From NCBI GenBank assembly GCA_036961205.1, contig JBALVI010000003.1, forward strand, positions 124,001 through 188,000: a DNA stretch of 64,000 bases. Direction: 5' to 3'. Source of the DNA: CALJFL01 sp036961205 (GTDB lineage: Bacteria > Pseudomonadota > Gammaproteobacteria > Pseudomonadales > Halieaceae). The notes under the pieces are model-generated. The model ran no database searches. It saw only the letters and a program-made list of their open reading frames with translations, and was not told where the DNA came from. This document shows positions 42,633 to 52,641 of the stretch, one piece after another. The position numbers were made by a program, and so were the translations under genes. Positions within the stretch are counted from its first letter, which is position 1, and each line of letters begins with the position of its first letter.

Positions 42633-45422
42633 ATGAATGTTAATACCAGAACTCAGAGAGGCTTTAAAAGAGCCGCTCTAGCAACGGCAATTTCCAGTGT
42701 AATAGCTGCTGGCACCAGCGGTACCGCGTTGGCGCAGGAAGGCGTCCTGGAGGAGGTCGTTATCACCGGCATCCGCGGCAGTTTGACGCGAGCTGCAGAT
42801 ATCAAGCGTGAAGCGGTGGGCGTTGTTGATTCAATCTCCGCAGAGGATTTGGGTAAATTCCCGGATCTTAACGTGGCTGAATCCTTGCAGCGGATACCAG
42901 GAGTTTCTATAGACCGTTCAGGTGGTGAAGGTCAGGCCGTCACCGTGCGTGGACTGGGTCCTCAGTTCAATACGGTTCTGGTTAATGGCCGGCAAATAGC
43001 CACCGAAAGTAATGGTCGTGCATTCAACTTTGAAGTGATCTCCGCCGATATGATCAGCGGCGCGAGTGTCTTCAAGACGGCCAATGCCAGCATGCAGGAA
43101 GGCGCCATCGGCGCGACGATTAACCTGTCGACTGCACGGCCATTCGACAAGCCGGGGTTCACCGCAGTAGCCAGCGCGAAAGGCACCTATGAAACCCTCT
43201 CGGAAGAGACCTCGCCATCAGCTTCCTTTTTAATCAGTAATACTTTTGCCGATGACACTTTTGGTGTACTGCTGGCCTACAGCCATTCTGAACGTGATAT
43301 CCAGATAAACCGCATTCAGACTGCCGGCTGGCGCCCTGGGCAAACGGTGTCCAACCGCAACGACGGAGTGTTGTTTACCAACGCTTATATTCCACGCAAC
43401 TGGGATCAGATCGTTGATGAGCAAGAGCGTACGCGTGACAACGGATCTTTGGTTCTACAGTGGGCACCATCAGACGATATCGTAATTACTGCAGATGGTT
43501 TTGTTTCAAAATTCGAAGTTGATTCACTGGTCACCGACCTGGCGTCCTGGTTTGAGCCGGACAGGGTTGGCAGCGCTAGTATCAACGCCGGAACGGGCAC
43601 ACTGGTTAACTTCACTCAGGGAATTGATCTACACCAGGGCAGTGGCAACCCGGCGACGGACTTTGTGTCCCACACGCGCACCTCTCAGGACGTCAACAAT
43701 GACGGTTTCGGTTTGAAGGTTCAATGGGAGGTGAACGAGCAGTTTCGCGCCACCTTCGATGCCTCGACATCGTCAGCCGAAGATGATCGCGCGGGTAAGG
43801 ACCGTTTCAACGTGGTTGGTATAATCAATAGCTATGAATTCGATGGCCGCAACAGCACGCCGACCGTACGTCACGATGGCTTTGAAAATGGTAGCGTGCC
43901 GGACGCAAGCCTGACCCGCCTGCACTACAACGAAAAAGGTTTTTTTCCCACGAATGAGGATGAGATTACCGAGTTCAAGGCCGATTTCGAGTACTTCCCG
44001 GAGTCAGAGACCTTTCAGAATATGAAGTTTGGCGTGTATCGCCAGGAACGAGAAAAGAAATCATTCCAGATTTTTGGTAACCAGTGTGCATTCTGTGGCT
44101 ACGGTACGCCCGCGCCAAACGACGTCATCGGCTTGGAAGTGTTTGAAGCCGACAACTATTTCAGTGGTTTGATCGACACCTTCTATACCTACGACGGCGA
44201 CGCGATGGTGCAGTTTCTGGCCGATTCAGGCAATCCTATAGAGCCGACGTTACAGAACAACCGTTATACCATTAATGAGGACATCAACAGCCTATACGTC
44301 GATTTCACCTTTGGCTGGGACCTCGGTGATATGCCGGTAACGGTCAATGTTGGAGCGCGTTATTCGGAAACTGAAGTCGATGTGCAGGCGATACAGAGCT
44401 TCATTTCTGACGTGGTTCCAACCACCGATCTGACCCTGTTCTCCAACGTGTTTGGACCGGCGATAACCATCGAACAGGGCGGCGATTACTCTAACCTGCT
44501 GCCTAGTGTTGATATTCGTCTGGATGTGCGTGATGACATGGTCGTGCGTTTCTCGTTCTACGACTCACTCACACGCGCCACTATGAGCGAATTGTCACCG
44601 GCAACTACCTTTAATGAGCCTCGTCGTCAGAACCTGACCGCCAGCGGTGGTAATCCAGCTCTGGAACCTTTCCAGGCCGAAAACTGGGATCTGTCCTTTG
44701 AATGGTATTACAACGATTCGAGCTATATATCTGCAGCATTCTTCAACAAGGATATTGAGGACTTCATAACCACATCGACTGGCGCTGAGACTTATACCTT
44801 GTTTGACCGCAGTCCTTCAGATAATTTCAGATGTAGCAGCGCTAATGAACCAAATTGCGCAGAAGGCGTGATACTGGATCCGTCTAACCCTGATCTCGAT
44901 GTTGTTGCCAGCACTGAGGAACTTAATGGTGAGCAGGAGCTGTATACGGTGACTCGCCCCCGCAACGGTGACTCAGCCAATGTAACGGGTTATGAATTAG
45001 CTATTCAGCATATCTGGGAAAGCGGCTTTGGCGTGATCGCCAACGCTACGTTTGTTGATAGCGATGCCAGCCTGGGGAGTGACACTACCGAGTCATTCGC
45101 TCTTGAAGGTCTGGGCGACTCCCAGAACCTGATTCTGTTTTACGAGCATGAGCGATGGCAGGCCCGTATCGCCTTCAATAACCGCGAGCAGTTTCTGCGG
45201 CAACTTGATAACGGCTTCAATGGCGAACCGGTAAACACCGATACCTTTGGCCAGTGGGATATCAGCGCGAGCTACGATATCACTGACAACTTCAGCGTAT
45301 TCTTCGAGGGCATTAACATTACTGAAGAAGAATACCGTCAGACCGGTCGATTCAAGGATCAAACCTTCAATATCGAAGACAATGGTGCTAGATACGCTTT
45401 GGGTGTGCGCGGTAGGTGGTAA
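42633..45422 (+). CDS. TonB-dependent receptor, probable galactoside uptake
   Basis: A 929-residue outer-membrane receptor. Signal peptide at 1-34 ending ALAQE, TonB box EEVVITGIRG, a plug domain with the usual ISAEDLGKFPDLNVAESLQRIPGV segment split over about 68-90 and RGLGPQFNTVLVNGR, and a long barrel ending in the aromatic terminus GVRGRW. It is of the proteobacterial carbohydrate-uptake type that pairs with Trp-halogenase-like and SapC genes, both following here. Surface cysteines (CAFC near 484 and a later pair) may form disulfides. Imports intact oligosaccharides to the periplasm by inference. Confidence 0.93.
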   Translation: MNVNTRTQRGFKRAALATAISSVIAAGTSGTALAQEGVLEEVVITGIRGSLTRAADIKREAVGVVDSISAEDLGKFPDLNVAESLQRIPGVSIDRSGGEGQAVTVRGLGPQFNTVLVNGRQIATESNGRAFNFEVISADMISGASVFKTANASMQEGAIGATINLSTARPFDKPGFTAVASAKGTYETLSEETSPSASFLISNTFADDTFGVLLAYSHSERDIQINRIQTAGWRPGQTVSNRNDGVLFTNAYIPRNWDQIVDEQERTRDNGSLVLQWAPSDDIVITADGFVSKFEVDSLVTDLASWFEPDRVGSASINAGTGTLVNFTQGIDLHQGSGNPATDFVSHTRTSQDVNNDGFGLKVQWEVNEQFRATFDASTSSAEDDRAGKDRFNVVGIINSYEFDGRNSTPTVRHDGFENGSVPDASLTRLHYNEKGFFPTNEDEITEFKADFEYFPESETFQNMKFGVYRQEREKKSFQIFGNQCAFCGYGTPAPNDVIGLEVFEADNYFSGLIDTFYTYDGDAMVQFLADSGNPIEPTLQNNRYTINEDINSLYVDFTFGWDLGDMPVTVNVGARYSETEVDVQAIQSFISDVVPTTDLTLFSNVFGPAITIEQGGDYSNLLPSVDIRLDVRDDMVVRFSFYDSLTRATMSELSPATTFNEPRRQNLTASGGNPALEPFQAENWDLSFEWYYNDSSYISAAFFNKDIEDFITTSTGAETYTLFDRSPSDNFRCSSANEPNCAEGVILDPSNPDLDVVASTEELNGEQELYTVTRPRNGDSANVTGYELAIQHIWESGFGVIANATFVDSDASLGSDTTESFALEGLGDSQNLILFYEHERWQARIAFNNREQFLRQLDNGFNGEPVNTDTFGQWDISASYDITDNFSVFFEGINITEEEYRQTGRFKDQTFNIEDNGARYALGVRGRW

Positions 45423-45484
45423 AAGTTAGCCACTGCTTTTGGCGGGGGTAGTACCACCCGCCATTGAGCGACTGCGACTCGGAT

Positions 45485-45512
45485 GGCCCGTTTAGTTTGC
45501 GGGCCTTTTTTT
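45485..45512 (+). terminator. Intrinsic terminator after the TonB receptor
   Basis: GGCCCG / CGGGCC stem around a 9-base loop followed by seven T residues, 62 bases after the receptor stop. A second GC-rich hairpin (GGCGGG / CCCGCC) precedes it. This is a standard rho-independent terminator, so the halogenase-like gene has its own promoter or is read through. Confidence 0.88.
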
Positions 45513-45640
45513 GTCTGCCCAAAGCAGATATTTCCCGATATTATTGCCTAAAAGTGAAAGCATCGTTATGTTGCGGTGCTGGCGTTCGGCCAGTACACAA
45601 ACTATGCTGGAACTGCTTCAGACTTGGACCAAATTGATTA

Positions 45641-47167
45641 ATGCCTAGTGCGATAAAAAAAATAGTCATTGTGGGTGGCGGGACTGCTGGCTGGTTATCA
45701 GCCGGGGTAATAGCGGCACATCACCAAAGCGACGCCGCTGATGCCATCGAGATAGTCCTGGTAGAGTCCTCGGACATTCCCACCATTGGGGTGGGCGAGG
45801 GCACCTGGCCCACTATGAAAAATACCATGCAGCAAATTGGTATTTCTGAAAGTGAGTTATTCCAATCATGTCACGCCGCGTTCAAGCAAGGTGGCAAGTT
45901 CGTTGATTGGGTACACGGGGATGGCGATTTTTACTATCACCCCTTCACTGTTCCCTTAGGTTATGGCCGTATCGACCTGGCACCTTATATCGACAATATC
46001 GAAGACTATGCCGTTGAATCCAATTTCCAACATCCTATCTGCGAAGCGGGTCTGGCTCCCAGAACAATGGCGGAGGGTGAATACCAGGGGCAATGTAACT
46101 ACGCCTACCACGTTGACGCGGGGGCTTTGGCTGAGCTGCTCAAGCAGCACTGTAAGACGAAATTGGGCGTCACCCAAATTATCGATACGGTGGAAGGCGC
46201 GGAGCTGGCCCCCGATGGCAGTATCGCGGCTATCAGGCTGAAGGAGGGCGGGTTACTTGCAGGTGACTTGTTTGTCGATTGCACGGGATTTGCATCAGTA
46301 CTGCTGGGCAAGACCCTGGGTGTGCCCTTCGTAGCAACCGACGATGTATTGTTTAATGACACTGCTCTGGCTATGCAAGTCCCCTATGCGGACGACCATG
46401 CCCCGCTGGCGACCCATACCATTGCCACAGGTCAGAACGCGGGTTGGATTTGGGATATTGGCCTGACTCACCGGCGGGGCGTGGGCCATGTTTATGCCAG
46501 CAAGTTTCTAAGTGACGATGAGGCCGAGCAGAATCTACGATCATATCTGGGCGAAGCCGCAGAGGGTCTCAATACGCGTAAAATTGGCTTTAAGTCAGGA
46601 CACAGAGCGGAATTTTGGAAGAAAAATTGCGTGGCAGTCGGGATGTCGGCGGGTTTCGTCGAGCCGCTGGAGGCGACCGCTATCATGTTGGTTGAAGTGT
46701 CGGCCCGTTATATTGCTGAGAACCTCCCTCCCGATAATGCCATTATGGCTATTACAGCGCGCCGCTTTAATCAGCAGATGCAGTATCGCTGGCGAAGAAT
46801 TATCGATTTTCTTAAGCTGCACTACATGTTGAGCAAACGCCCTGAACCTTATTGGCGAGCCCACTGTGACGAAAGTACTATTCCAGAAAGTCTTAAGGAA
46901 GATCTGGCAATCTGGGCGAGTCGCGGGCCGGTGGCAAGCGATTTTGACAGTGCGATAGAATTGTTTCCAGCGGCCAGCTATCAATATGTAATTTACGGTA
47001 TGGGCTTCAAACCCGATTTTTCTCGCCAGGCTTATCTTTATCGTGAGCAGGAACAGGCCGACCGGATCATAAACCGCAACAAAAAACTGACAGACCAAAT
47101 GCTGCAGACCCTGCCGCCTCATCGGGCATATATCGAGCAGTGGTTATCTACTACCCATAAGAGTTAA
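45641..47167 (+). CDS. Tryptophan-halogenase-like flavoprotein of a TonB locus
   Basis: A 508-residue FAD-binding protein of the flavin-dependent halogenase family. The FAD motif GGGTAGW is at 12-18, GVGEGT at 50-55, the lysine that forms the lysine chloramine in true halogenases is in HAAFKQGGKF (Lys82), and the FVEPLEAT motif is near 339-346. The halogenase signature WxWxIP is altered to WIWDIG at 269-274. This subgroup sits beside TonB receptors and SapC genes in sugar loci of many Gammaproteobacteria; its reaction is unknown. Six bases before sapC. Confidence 0.88.
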   Translation: MPSAIKKIVIVGGGTAGWLSAGVIAAHHQSDAADAIEIVLVESSDIPTIGVGEGTWPTMKNTMQQIGISESELFQSCHAAFKQGGKFVDWVHGDGDFYYHPFTVPLGYGRIDLAPYIDNIEDYAVESNFQHPICEAGLAPRTMAEGEYQGQCNYAYHVDAGALAELLKQHCKTKLGVTQIIDTVEGAELAPDGSIAAIRLKEGGLLAGDLFVDCTGFASVLLGKTLGVPFVATDDVLFNDTALAMQVPYADDHAPLATHTIATGQNAGWIWDIGLTHRRGVGHVYASKFLSDDEAEQNLRSYLGEAAEGLNTRKIGFKSGHRAEFWKKNCVAVGMSAGFVEPLEATAIMLVEVSARYIAENLPPDNAIMAITARRFNQQMQYRWRRIIDFLKLHYMLSKRPEPYWRAHCDESTIPESLKEDLAIWASRGPVASDFDSAIELFPAASYQYVIYGMGFKPDFSRQAYLYREQEQADRIINRNKKLTDQMLQTLPPHRAYIEQWLSTTHKS

Positions 47168-47173
47168 AAAACA

Positions 47174-47938
47174 ATGGCAGAATTAGTTGAACTGAATAGC
47201 GCCACTCATGGCGATCTCAAAGTTGTTGGAAATAGCGGTATCAGAAGAGCCGCAGACCAGCATGTAATCAACCTTCGGGTCGGGGAGATAGGCAAAGCCG
47301 TAGGTGATTTCCCTATATTTGCTACCCGCATCTCTCAATCCGGGAAGTGGGCGCTTTCTGCAATGTGTAGCTTTGAACCGAACAAGAATCTATTCGTTGA
47401 GGGAGAAGAGTGGGTTGCTCTGTATCGGCCTACCATGATGCAAACATACCCCCTGTTCCTGATGAATGCGCCAGATCAGGAGAAGGGTTATTGCATTGGG
47501 GTCAACGAACAGGATCCATCATTTTCACGGGAAACAGGTGAGTCACTCTTCGACGGCAACGGCAAGGCAACCATCTATTTGAGCAATGTGACCACCATGC
47601 TGGATGCTGACATAAAAAACGATATGCAGACCCATAAGTTTATCGAGCGACTCAATGAGCTGAAGCTGTTTAATGAAATAGATTTACTGGTTCAGCTAGA
47701 GGACGACTCGGTACAAACTATCAAGGGTTTGAATACGATTAATGAGGATGTCTTACAGTCTCTTTCCAGCGAGCTGCTTACCGAGCTTCATAAAAACGGT
47801 TACCTGGCGGCGATCTACGCTTTGTTGATCTCCACCAATCAACTGAACGGACTGATTCGAAAGCAGAACCTACGCGAAGGCTTCACCAACATTAAGAGAA
47901 TCAAGTTGGAAACGGCAAAGGACGCAACCGCTGCTTAA
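47174..47938 (+). CDS. SapC family protein
   Basis: A 254-residue protein of the SapC family, recognised by the WALYRPTMMQTYPLFLMNAP-like stretch near 75-95 and the EGE and LFDGNGK segments. The name refers to a protein next to a Campylobacter S-layer gene; no reaction is known. In Gammaproteobacteria it follows Trp-halogenase-like genes in TonB sugar loci, as here, with a six-base gap. No signal peptide is visible, so it appears cytoplasmic. Convergent with the molybdenum hydroxylase genes. Confidence 0.85.
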   Translation: MAELVELNSATHGDLKVVGNSGIRRAADQHVINLRVGEIGKAVGDFPIFATRISQSGKWALSAMCSFEPNKNLFVEGEEWVALYRPTMMQTYPLFLMNAPDQEKGYCIGVNEQDPSFSRETGESLFDGNGKATIYLSNVTTMLDADIKNDMQTHKFIERLNELKLFNEIDLLVQLEDDSVQTIKGLNTINEDVLQSLSSELLTELHKNGYLAAIYALLISTNQLNGLIRKQNLREGFTNIKRIKLETAKDATAA

Positions 47939-47999
47939 GATCAGCGGCATAACGTTGTATTAGCAGTGTTTTGGGCTAGATGGCAGTTGGATGGGCGCC

Positions 48000-50225
48000 C
48001 TAAACAGTAAATCCGCTTTTACTCAAAGGTAACTCCCTGACCCGGGTGCCGGTGGCCGCGTAAATGGCATTTGTGACCGCCGCAGCCAGCGGTGGCAAAG
48101 CCGGTTCACCAAGACCGGTAGGCGGGTGGTCTGATTGCACAAAGTGCACATCAATTTTCGGCGCCATATGCACTCGAAGTAACGGGTACTCGTGAAAGTT
48201 GGACTCCTTTATACGGCCACTACTAAAATCAACCGCCAGTCCTGCCATCGTTGAATAGCCGTCGATCACCGAGCCCTGCACCTGGTTTTCGGCGCCGCTC
48301 ATGTTAATGATGGGGCCGACATCACCGGCCACTGTAACCCGGTGTAAAGTGACCTTGCGCTTCTCATCGACACTTACCTGCGCCACCTCCGCGAAGTAAC
48401 CTGCATGGCTGAAGTGGAAAGCCAGCCCGTGGGCATGCCCGGATGGTAATGACTGACCCCAGCCGGCCTTTTCAGCTGCCAGCGCTATGACAGCCGCGGC
48501 ACGCTGAGTATCGAGTGGTTTACCCGCATTTTCCCCGGCTTCCCGCGTCGGCTTGGACATCAACTCCAGTAAAACCTCCAAATGATCCCGTTTCGCGGCT
48601 ACCGCCAGTTCGTGGATAAAGCCTTGCACCGCAAAGGCAATACCATTGGACCCTGGCGCGCGCCACCAGCCGCCCGGAATCCCGGTATGCTTCATGGTCT
48701 GGCTCAATCGGGTGTTATCTATCAATGGCGCAGGAAACTCGTTGGAGTCCAGGCTTGCACCTCGCGTAGGCTTCTCGCCGTCCTCAGTAAAAGTGATGAA
48801 ATGGTCTTCCCATGCGGTAATACGGCCACTGGCGTCCAGACCACCCTTGAGCGCATGAAACCCACCAATGCGATAAAAATCGAATGCCATATCGTCTTCA
48901 CGCGACCACTGCAACTTGATCGGGATACCTGCATGCCGTGAAATCGCCGCCGCTTCACAACAAAAATCATTCAGCAGTCTGCGCCCAAATCCACCACCCA
49001 TGCGGATCTGGTTGACAGTGACAGCTTCAGGCTCGATACCAAGCGTATTGGCGACAGTTTCCAATGCCCATTGCGGCGTCTGGGTTGGTGCCCACAACTC
49101 ACAGCGACCATCCTTGAAACTTGCCGTGCAGTTCTGCGGTTCCATCGGGGCATGTGGCACAAAGGGATAGGTATAGAATGCTTCCAGGGTGTTGGTGGCG
49201 GAGGCCAGGGCCTTGTCGACATCCCCATGTGTCTCCAGCAGCTTATCGCCTGTCTGTGTTTGGAGCGCCTTGGCCGCGGCTACGACTTCATTCCAGTCGT
49301 CATCAGCGGCATCTGTTTCATCCCACTCCACTTTTAGTGTCTTACGCGCACTGAATGCGGCCCAGGTGGAATCGGCAATGATTGCCACGCCCGCTGAAAG
49401 CTGGGTGACGTCGCCATTGCCCTTCAGCACAAAAGCGTCGACCACACCCGGTAGTTTCTTCACAGCCTCGAGGTTGGCACTCTTGACGCTGCCGCCTCTG
49501 GCTGGGCATTTCTCATAGATAGCGTACTTCATTCCAGCAACAGACTGGTCAATGCCAAACAGGGGCTCACCGGTTACGATTGCCTGGTTGTCTACCCCGG
49601 TGATACGCCGGCCAAGAATTTTGTACTCCGATGGTTTCTTTAGTACCAGAGACTCCACATTGGGAACGTCCAGCTCGGCCGCTGCCGCGGCTAACTCACC
49701 ATAGCGAAAGCTGCGACCGCTCTGGGGATGTAGTACCGATCCAGCCTCTGTACGGCAGCTGGACGCAGTGACTCCCCATTCCTGCGCAGCTGCCTGCAGC
49801 AGCATCGCGCGGGCGGTAGCCCCTGCCTGCCTCAGTGGCATCCAATTCATGGGTATGGACCAGGAGCCTCCGGCAATTTGCATGCCGTAACGGGATTCAT
49901 CAATGTCTGATTGCACCACTTCCACCTGCGCCCAATCGACATCAAGCTCCTCAGCCACAATCATCGGTAGTGAAGTCTTTACCCCTTGTCCTGCTTCCGG
50001 GTTTTTCGCCGCGATCACCATGACGTTATCAGGGCGAACCTGGACATAGGCGTTCAGGGTAGTGATTTCCTTTTTACCGGTTGCGTTAACTGTGAGGTGA
50101 AAGCCCAATACCAGACCGCCGCCGGCTACACTGCTCAATTTAATGAAACTTCGGCGGCTCAACCCCTTTTCTTCCACGGCTGAGCGACTAGCCATATCTG
50201 CAAACATCTTGGCTGCATCATTCAT
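48000..50225 (-). CDS. Molybdopterin-binding large subunit of an isoquinoline-1-oxidoreductase-like enzyme
   Basis: A 741-residue xanthine oxidase family large subunit of the IorB type. A Tat signal (SRRSFIKLSSVAGGG at 23-37) shows export to the periplasm. Family motifs include MGGGFGRR near the cofactor, WRAPGSN and the C-terminal GEPALPPLAAAVTNAI with the active-site glutamate. It hydroxylates N-heterocycles or oxidises aldehydes with water as the oxygen source. Its ATG overlaps the end of the 2Fe-2S subunit gene by four bases. The usual third partner, a cytochrome c, is not in this operon. Confidence 0.9.
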   Translation of the reverse strand: MNDAAKMFADMASRSAVEEKGLSRRSFIKLSSVAGGGLVLGFHLTVNATGKKEITTLNAYVQVRPDNVMVIAAKNPEAGQGVKTSLPMIVAEELDVDWAQVEVVQSDIDESRYGMQIAGGSWSIPMNWMPLRQAGATARAMLLQAAAQEWGVTASSCRTEAGSVLHPQSGRSFRYGELAAAAAELDVPNVESLVLKKPSEYKILGRRITGVDNQAIVTGEPLFGIDQSVAGMKYAIYEKCPARGGSVKSANLEAVKKLPGVVDAFVLKGNGDVTQLSAGVAIIADSTWAAFSARKTLKVEWDETDAADDDWNEVVAAAKALQTQTGDKLLETHGDVDKALASATNTLEAFYTYPFVPHAPMEPQNCTASFKDGRCELWAPTQTPQWALETVANTLGIEPEAVTVNQIRMGGGFGRRLLNDFCCEAAAISRHAGIPIKLQWSREDDMAFDFYRIGGFHALKGGLDASGRITAWEDHFITFTEDGEKPTRGASLDSNEFPAPLIDNTRLSQTMKHTGIPGGWWRAPGSNGIAFAVQGFIHELAVAAKRDHLEVLLELMSKPTREAGENAGKPLDTQRAAAVIALAAEKAGWGQSLPSGHAHGLAFHFSHAGYFAEVAQVSVDEKRKVTLHRVTVAGDVGPIINMSGAENQVQGSVIDGYSTMAGLAVDFSSGRIKESNFHEYPLLRVHMAPKIDVHFVQSDHPPTGLGEPALPPLAAAVTNAIYAATGTRVRELPLSKSGFTV

Positions 50226-50725
50226 GACTTAAGCTCCGTTGTTGTTTCTGCGGCATTGTAGGCGAGTGCCGTGGCGGCCTGCGAAATCGCGTCCTTGATT
50301 CTGATATAGCAACCACAGCGACACAGGTTGCCCGCCATGGCGCTATCGATAGCCGCTTCATCCGGGGCCGGATTGCTGTCCAACAGGGCAGCGGCATTCA
50401 TAATTTGCCCCGCCTGGCAGTAACCGCACTGAGGGACGTCCAGATCGATCCAGGCCTGTTGCAGTGGGTGTAGAGAATCGCCGTTGGCAAGCCCTTCTAT
50501 GGTGGTTATCTGCCGGCCTTCCAGTGCCGCTGCCGGGATCGAACAAGAGCGTATCGCCATCCCGTCCAGATGTACTGTGCAGGACCCACAATAACCGCCG
50601 CCACAGCCGTACTTGGTTCCCACCAGTCCGGCTTCGTCGCGCAGCAACCAAAGCAGCGGGATATCATCCGGCATATCCTTGAATTCCTGGATTTTGCCGT
50701 TGATCGTTAGTTTAAAATCGGCCAT
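50222..50725 (-). CDS. 2Fe-2S subunit of the isoquinoline-1-oxidoreductase-like enzyme
   Basis: A 167-residue small subunit with the plant-type ferredoxin cluster (Cys41, 46, 49 and 61 in CGGGYCGSCTVHL and RSC) and the C-terminal helical cluster (CGYCQAGQ and GNLCRCGCY). It passes electrons from the molybdenum site of the next subunit. No export signal of its own, consistent with co-export on the Tat signal of the large subunit. About 260 bases to the next gene upstream hold a GGGTCC / GGACCC hairpin only. Confidence 0.92.
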   Translation of the reverse strand: MADFKLTINGKIQEFKDMPDDIPLLWLLRDEAGLVGTKYGCGGGYCGSCTVHLDGMAIRSCSIPAAALEGRQITTIEGLANGDSLHPLQQAWIDLDVPQCGYCQAGQIMNAAALLDSNPAPDEAAIDSAMAGNLCRCGCYIRIKDAISQAATALAYNAAETTTELKS

Positions 50726-50982
50726 ATCGTCCTCGTACCACTGTCGTTAAATCGATGTAAAGTATGACACGATCAGGTGTCCCAATTCCATTTTTCCAGC
50801 CCCTGATTTATCGGCCAGGGCCGAATTCACTATGGGAGACTGCGCTAATGTGCCGCCTGTTCCTGGATGCTATCTGCTTCAACGATATCAAGGTGATGAA
50901 CCATTGAAAGAGTGGGTCCGGTAGGGTGATAGTCCTTTCAGGACCCCGGGCCTTTATAGTGCGAAATGCAAATTTGGATAAG

Positions 50983-52119
50983 CTACTCGGCAATTCTTAA
51001 AACAATCTTTCCTTGTACTTTCCCTTGTTCAAGAAGTTGATGAGCTTGTACAGCTTCGTCAAGCGGAAAGGTTTTCCAGATTCTAGGTGCGATTTCATTG
51101 TTAGCCAAGAGTTGGAATAATGCGGCAAGATCTTCCTTAAACCAGGTTGGCTGACTTGCTCGTAGATCAGTAATGGAGTAAAAGTCTGCAGATCGCCCCT
51201 CGCTTGAAAACCAGTTCCAGCGAAGTTGCAGCCACTTCCATTTCAGAAACTCTTTGACCATTTGAAATGAATCACCGGCTTGTGAACTTAAGGATTGCGA
51301 GTAGAAGCCGTAGGTGATCAATTTTCCTCCGGGTTTTAGCGTAGAATAAGAGCGCTTAAAATTGTCTATGCCCACTGCATCAAACACAACATCGACGCCT
51401 TCGTTTTGGGTGGCAGCCATTACTTTTTCTACAAAGTCTTCGGTTTTATAATCGATTGGAGTAACCCCCAAATTGGCTACAAAATCTTGTTTGGCGGTTG
51501 AAGCAGTACCAAACATCGTTAAGCCGGCGACTTTTCCGATCTGCGCCAGAGCCATGCCAACCGCGCCACTTGCACCGTGAATTAATACGGCTTGTCCTGC
51601 CTCAAGATCAGCAACTCGATACAACATTTGATACGCGGTAGTGTAGGACAAAACAAGGCTGACAGCTTCTACAGGATCAACATTGTCCGGTACCGGCACA
51701 AGCGAATCTATCGGACGGATCGCGTATTGGGTATAGGCACCATATACGGTTAAGTCTGCTACCTTTTGCCCTACGTTAAATCCCTCAACTCCCGCCCCCA
51801 ACTTATCTATAACACCAACCAAGTCGTAACCAGGACTAAAGGGGAATTCGGCATCAACGCCTACATAGAGGCCTTTGCGAACCATGGTGTCGGTAAAGGA
51901 GACTCCTGCCGCTAAAACTTTGATTCTGACTTCACCTACACCGGGCTCGGGTAGCATCGCTCGCTCGACAAGTTGCATGACATTTGGGGGGCCGTACTCG
52001 GTTATCACAATTTGCTGATAAGGTTCGCCGTAGGCAAACCCGGCGGCTAACAGAACGATAGCTGTCGCGTTAAACAGCACTATCCTTTCAATTGCATTTT
52101 TTAGTATTTTTTTGAACAT
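50983..52119 (-). CDS. Quinone-oxidoreductase-like MDR protein with an N-terminal membrane anchor
   Basis: A 378-residue medium-chain reductase of the zinc-free quinone oxidoreductase type: GYDLVGVIDKLG, the NADPH motif HGASGAVGMALAQIGK near 182-197 and FDAVGIDNF are clear, with no zinc ligands. Unusually, residues 1-31 are basic then hydrophobic (about 12-29) ending AYGEP, a signal peptide or anchor that cytosolic relatives lack. NADPH use outside the cytoplasm would be odd, so an inward-facing anchor is more likely. It follows the MarR gene by 77 bases and is less GC-rich than its surroundings. Confidence 0.85.
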   Translation of the reverse strand: MFKKILKNAIERIVLFNATAIVLLAAGFAYGEPYQQIVITEYGPPNVMQLVERAMLPEPGVGEVRIKVLAAGVSFTDTMVRKGLYVGVDAEFPFSPGYDLVGVIDKLGAGVEGFNVGQKVADLTVYGAYTQYAIRPIDSLVPVPDNVDPVEAVSLVLSYTTAYQMLYRVADLEAGQAVLIHGASGAVGMALAQIGKVAGLTMFGTASTAKQDFVANLGVTPIDYKTEDFVEKVMAATQNEGVDVVFDAVGIDNFKRSYSTLKPGGKLITYGFYSQSLSSQAGDSFQMVKEFLKWKWLQLRWNWFSSEGRSADFYSITDLRASQPTWFKEDLAALFQLLANNEIAPRIWKTFPLDEAVQAHQLLEQGKVQGKIVLRIAE

Positions 52120-52196
52120 CGTTGTTACCCGGTTAAAAATTAGTATTTACTGTGCGCGCAATATTGAAAATTTCTCTTCTCTTTCACCCAAATATT

Positions 52197-52637
52197 TTAA
52201 GTATGATCTTCAAAAAAGAGGCGGAATTGATTACTTAGTTTGTACAGCTGTTGCGTGTCGGTGAGCTTGAATTTTTTTGAAAAACTATTTAAGTCTATAT
52301 CTATTGTCGCACTGGCTTTTTGATGTGCATCGCGTCCAAGTTCAGTGATGACAATCGTCTTCTTCCTCGCGTCCTGGCTGCGAGTATGTAGATTTACAAA
52401 TCCTTTTTTGGTGAGTTGCGTAATCAATTGGCTCATGGCAGAAAGACTGACATGGAAATTGTGTGCTAGTTCGCTGGCAGTCTCGTTGGTGTTGGTGGTA
52501 AAGATAAGGTGATTCAGTAGCTTGAACTGTGTGGGCGGTAGGTCTGCGGGTAGCCGGTCTTTTAAGATGGCATCCATACGTTCCTGAATGATGCCTATCT
52601 CTCTAAAAATGGCTAGAGTGAGTTTGACTTGCTCCAT
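52197..52637 (-). CDS. MarR family regulator
   Basis: A 146-residue MarR protein: winged helix with TQFKLLNHLIFTTNTNETASELAHNFHVSLSAMSQLITQLTKKGFVN spread over about 37-82, the wing RSQDARKKTIVITELG, and N- and C-terminal dimer helices. No sensing cysteine is present. A tandem palindromic operator lies five bases before its ATG, so autoregulation is likely, and the downstream quinone oxidoreductase gene is its probable target. It has no clear ribosome-binding sequence and is AT-rich (about 40% GC by eye). Confidence 0.9.
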   Translation of the reverse strand: MEQVKLTLAIFREIGIIQERMDAILKDRLPADLPPTQFKLLNHLIFTTNTNETASELAHNFHVSLSAMSQLITQLTKKGFVNLHTRSQDARKKTIVITELGRDAHQKASATIDIDLNSFSKKFKLTDTQQLYKLSNQFRLFFEDHT

Positions 52638-52641
52638 ATTG

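Noticed and set aside
50808..50993. 61-codon minus-strand open frame between the 2Fe-2S and quinone oxidoreductase genes
   Set aside because: No ribosome site, no recognisable motif, and it overlaps the next gene's end and a GC hairpin.
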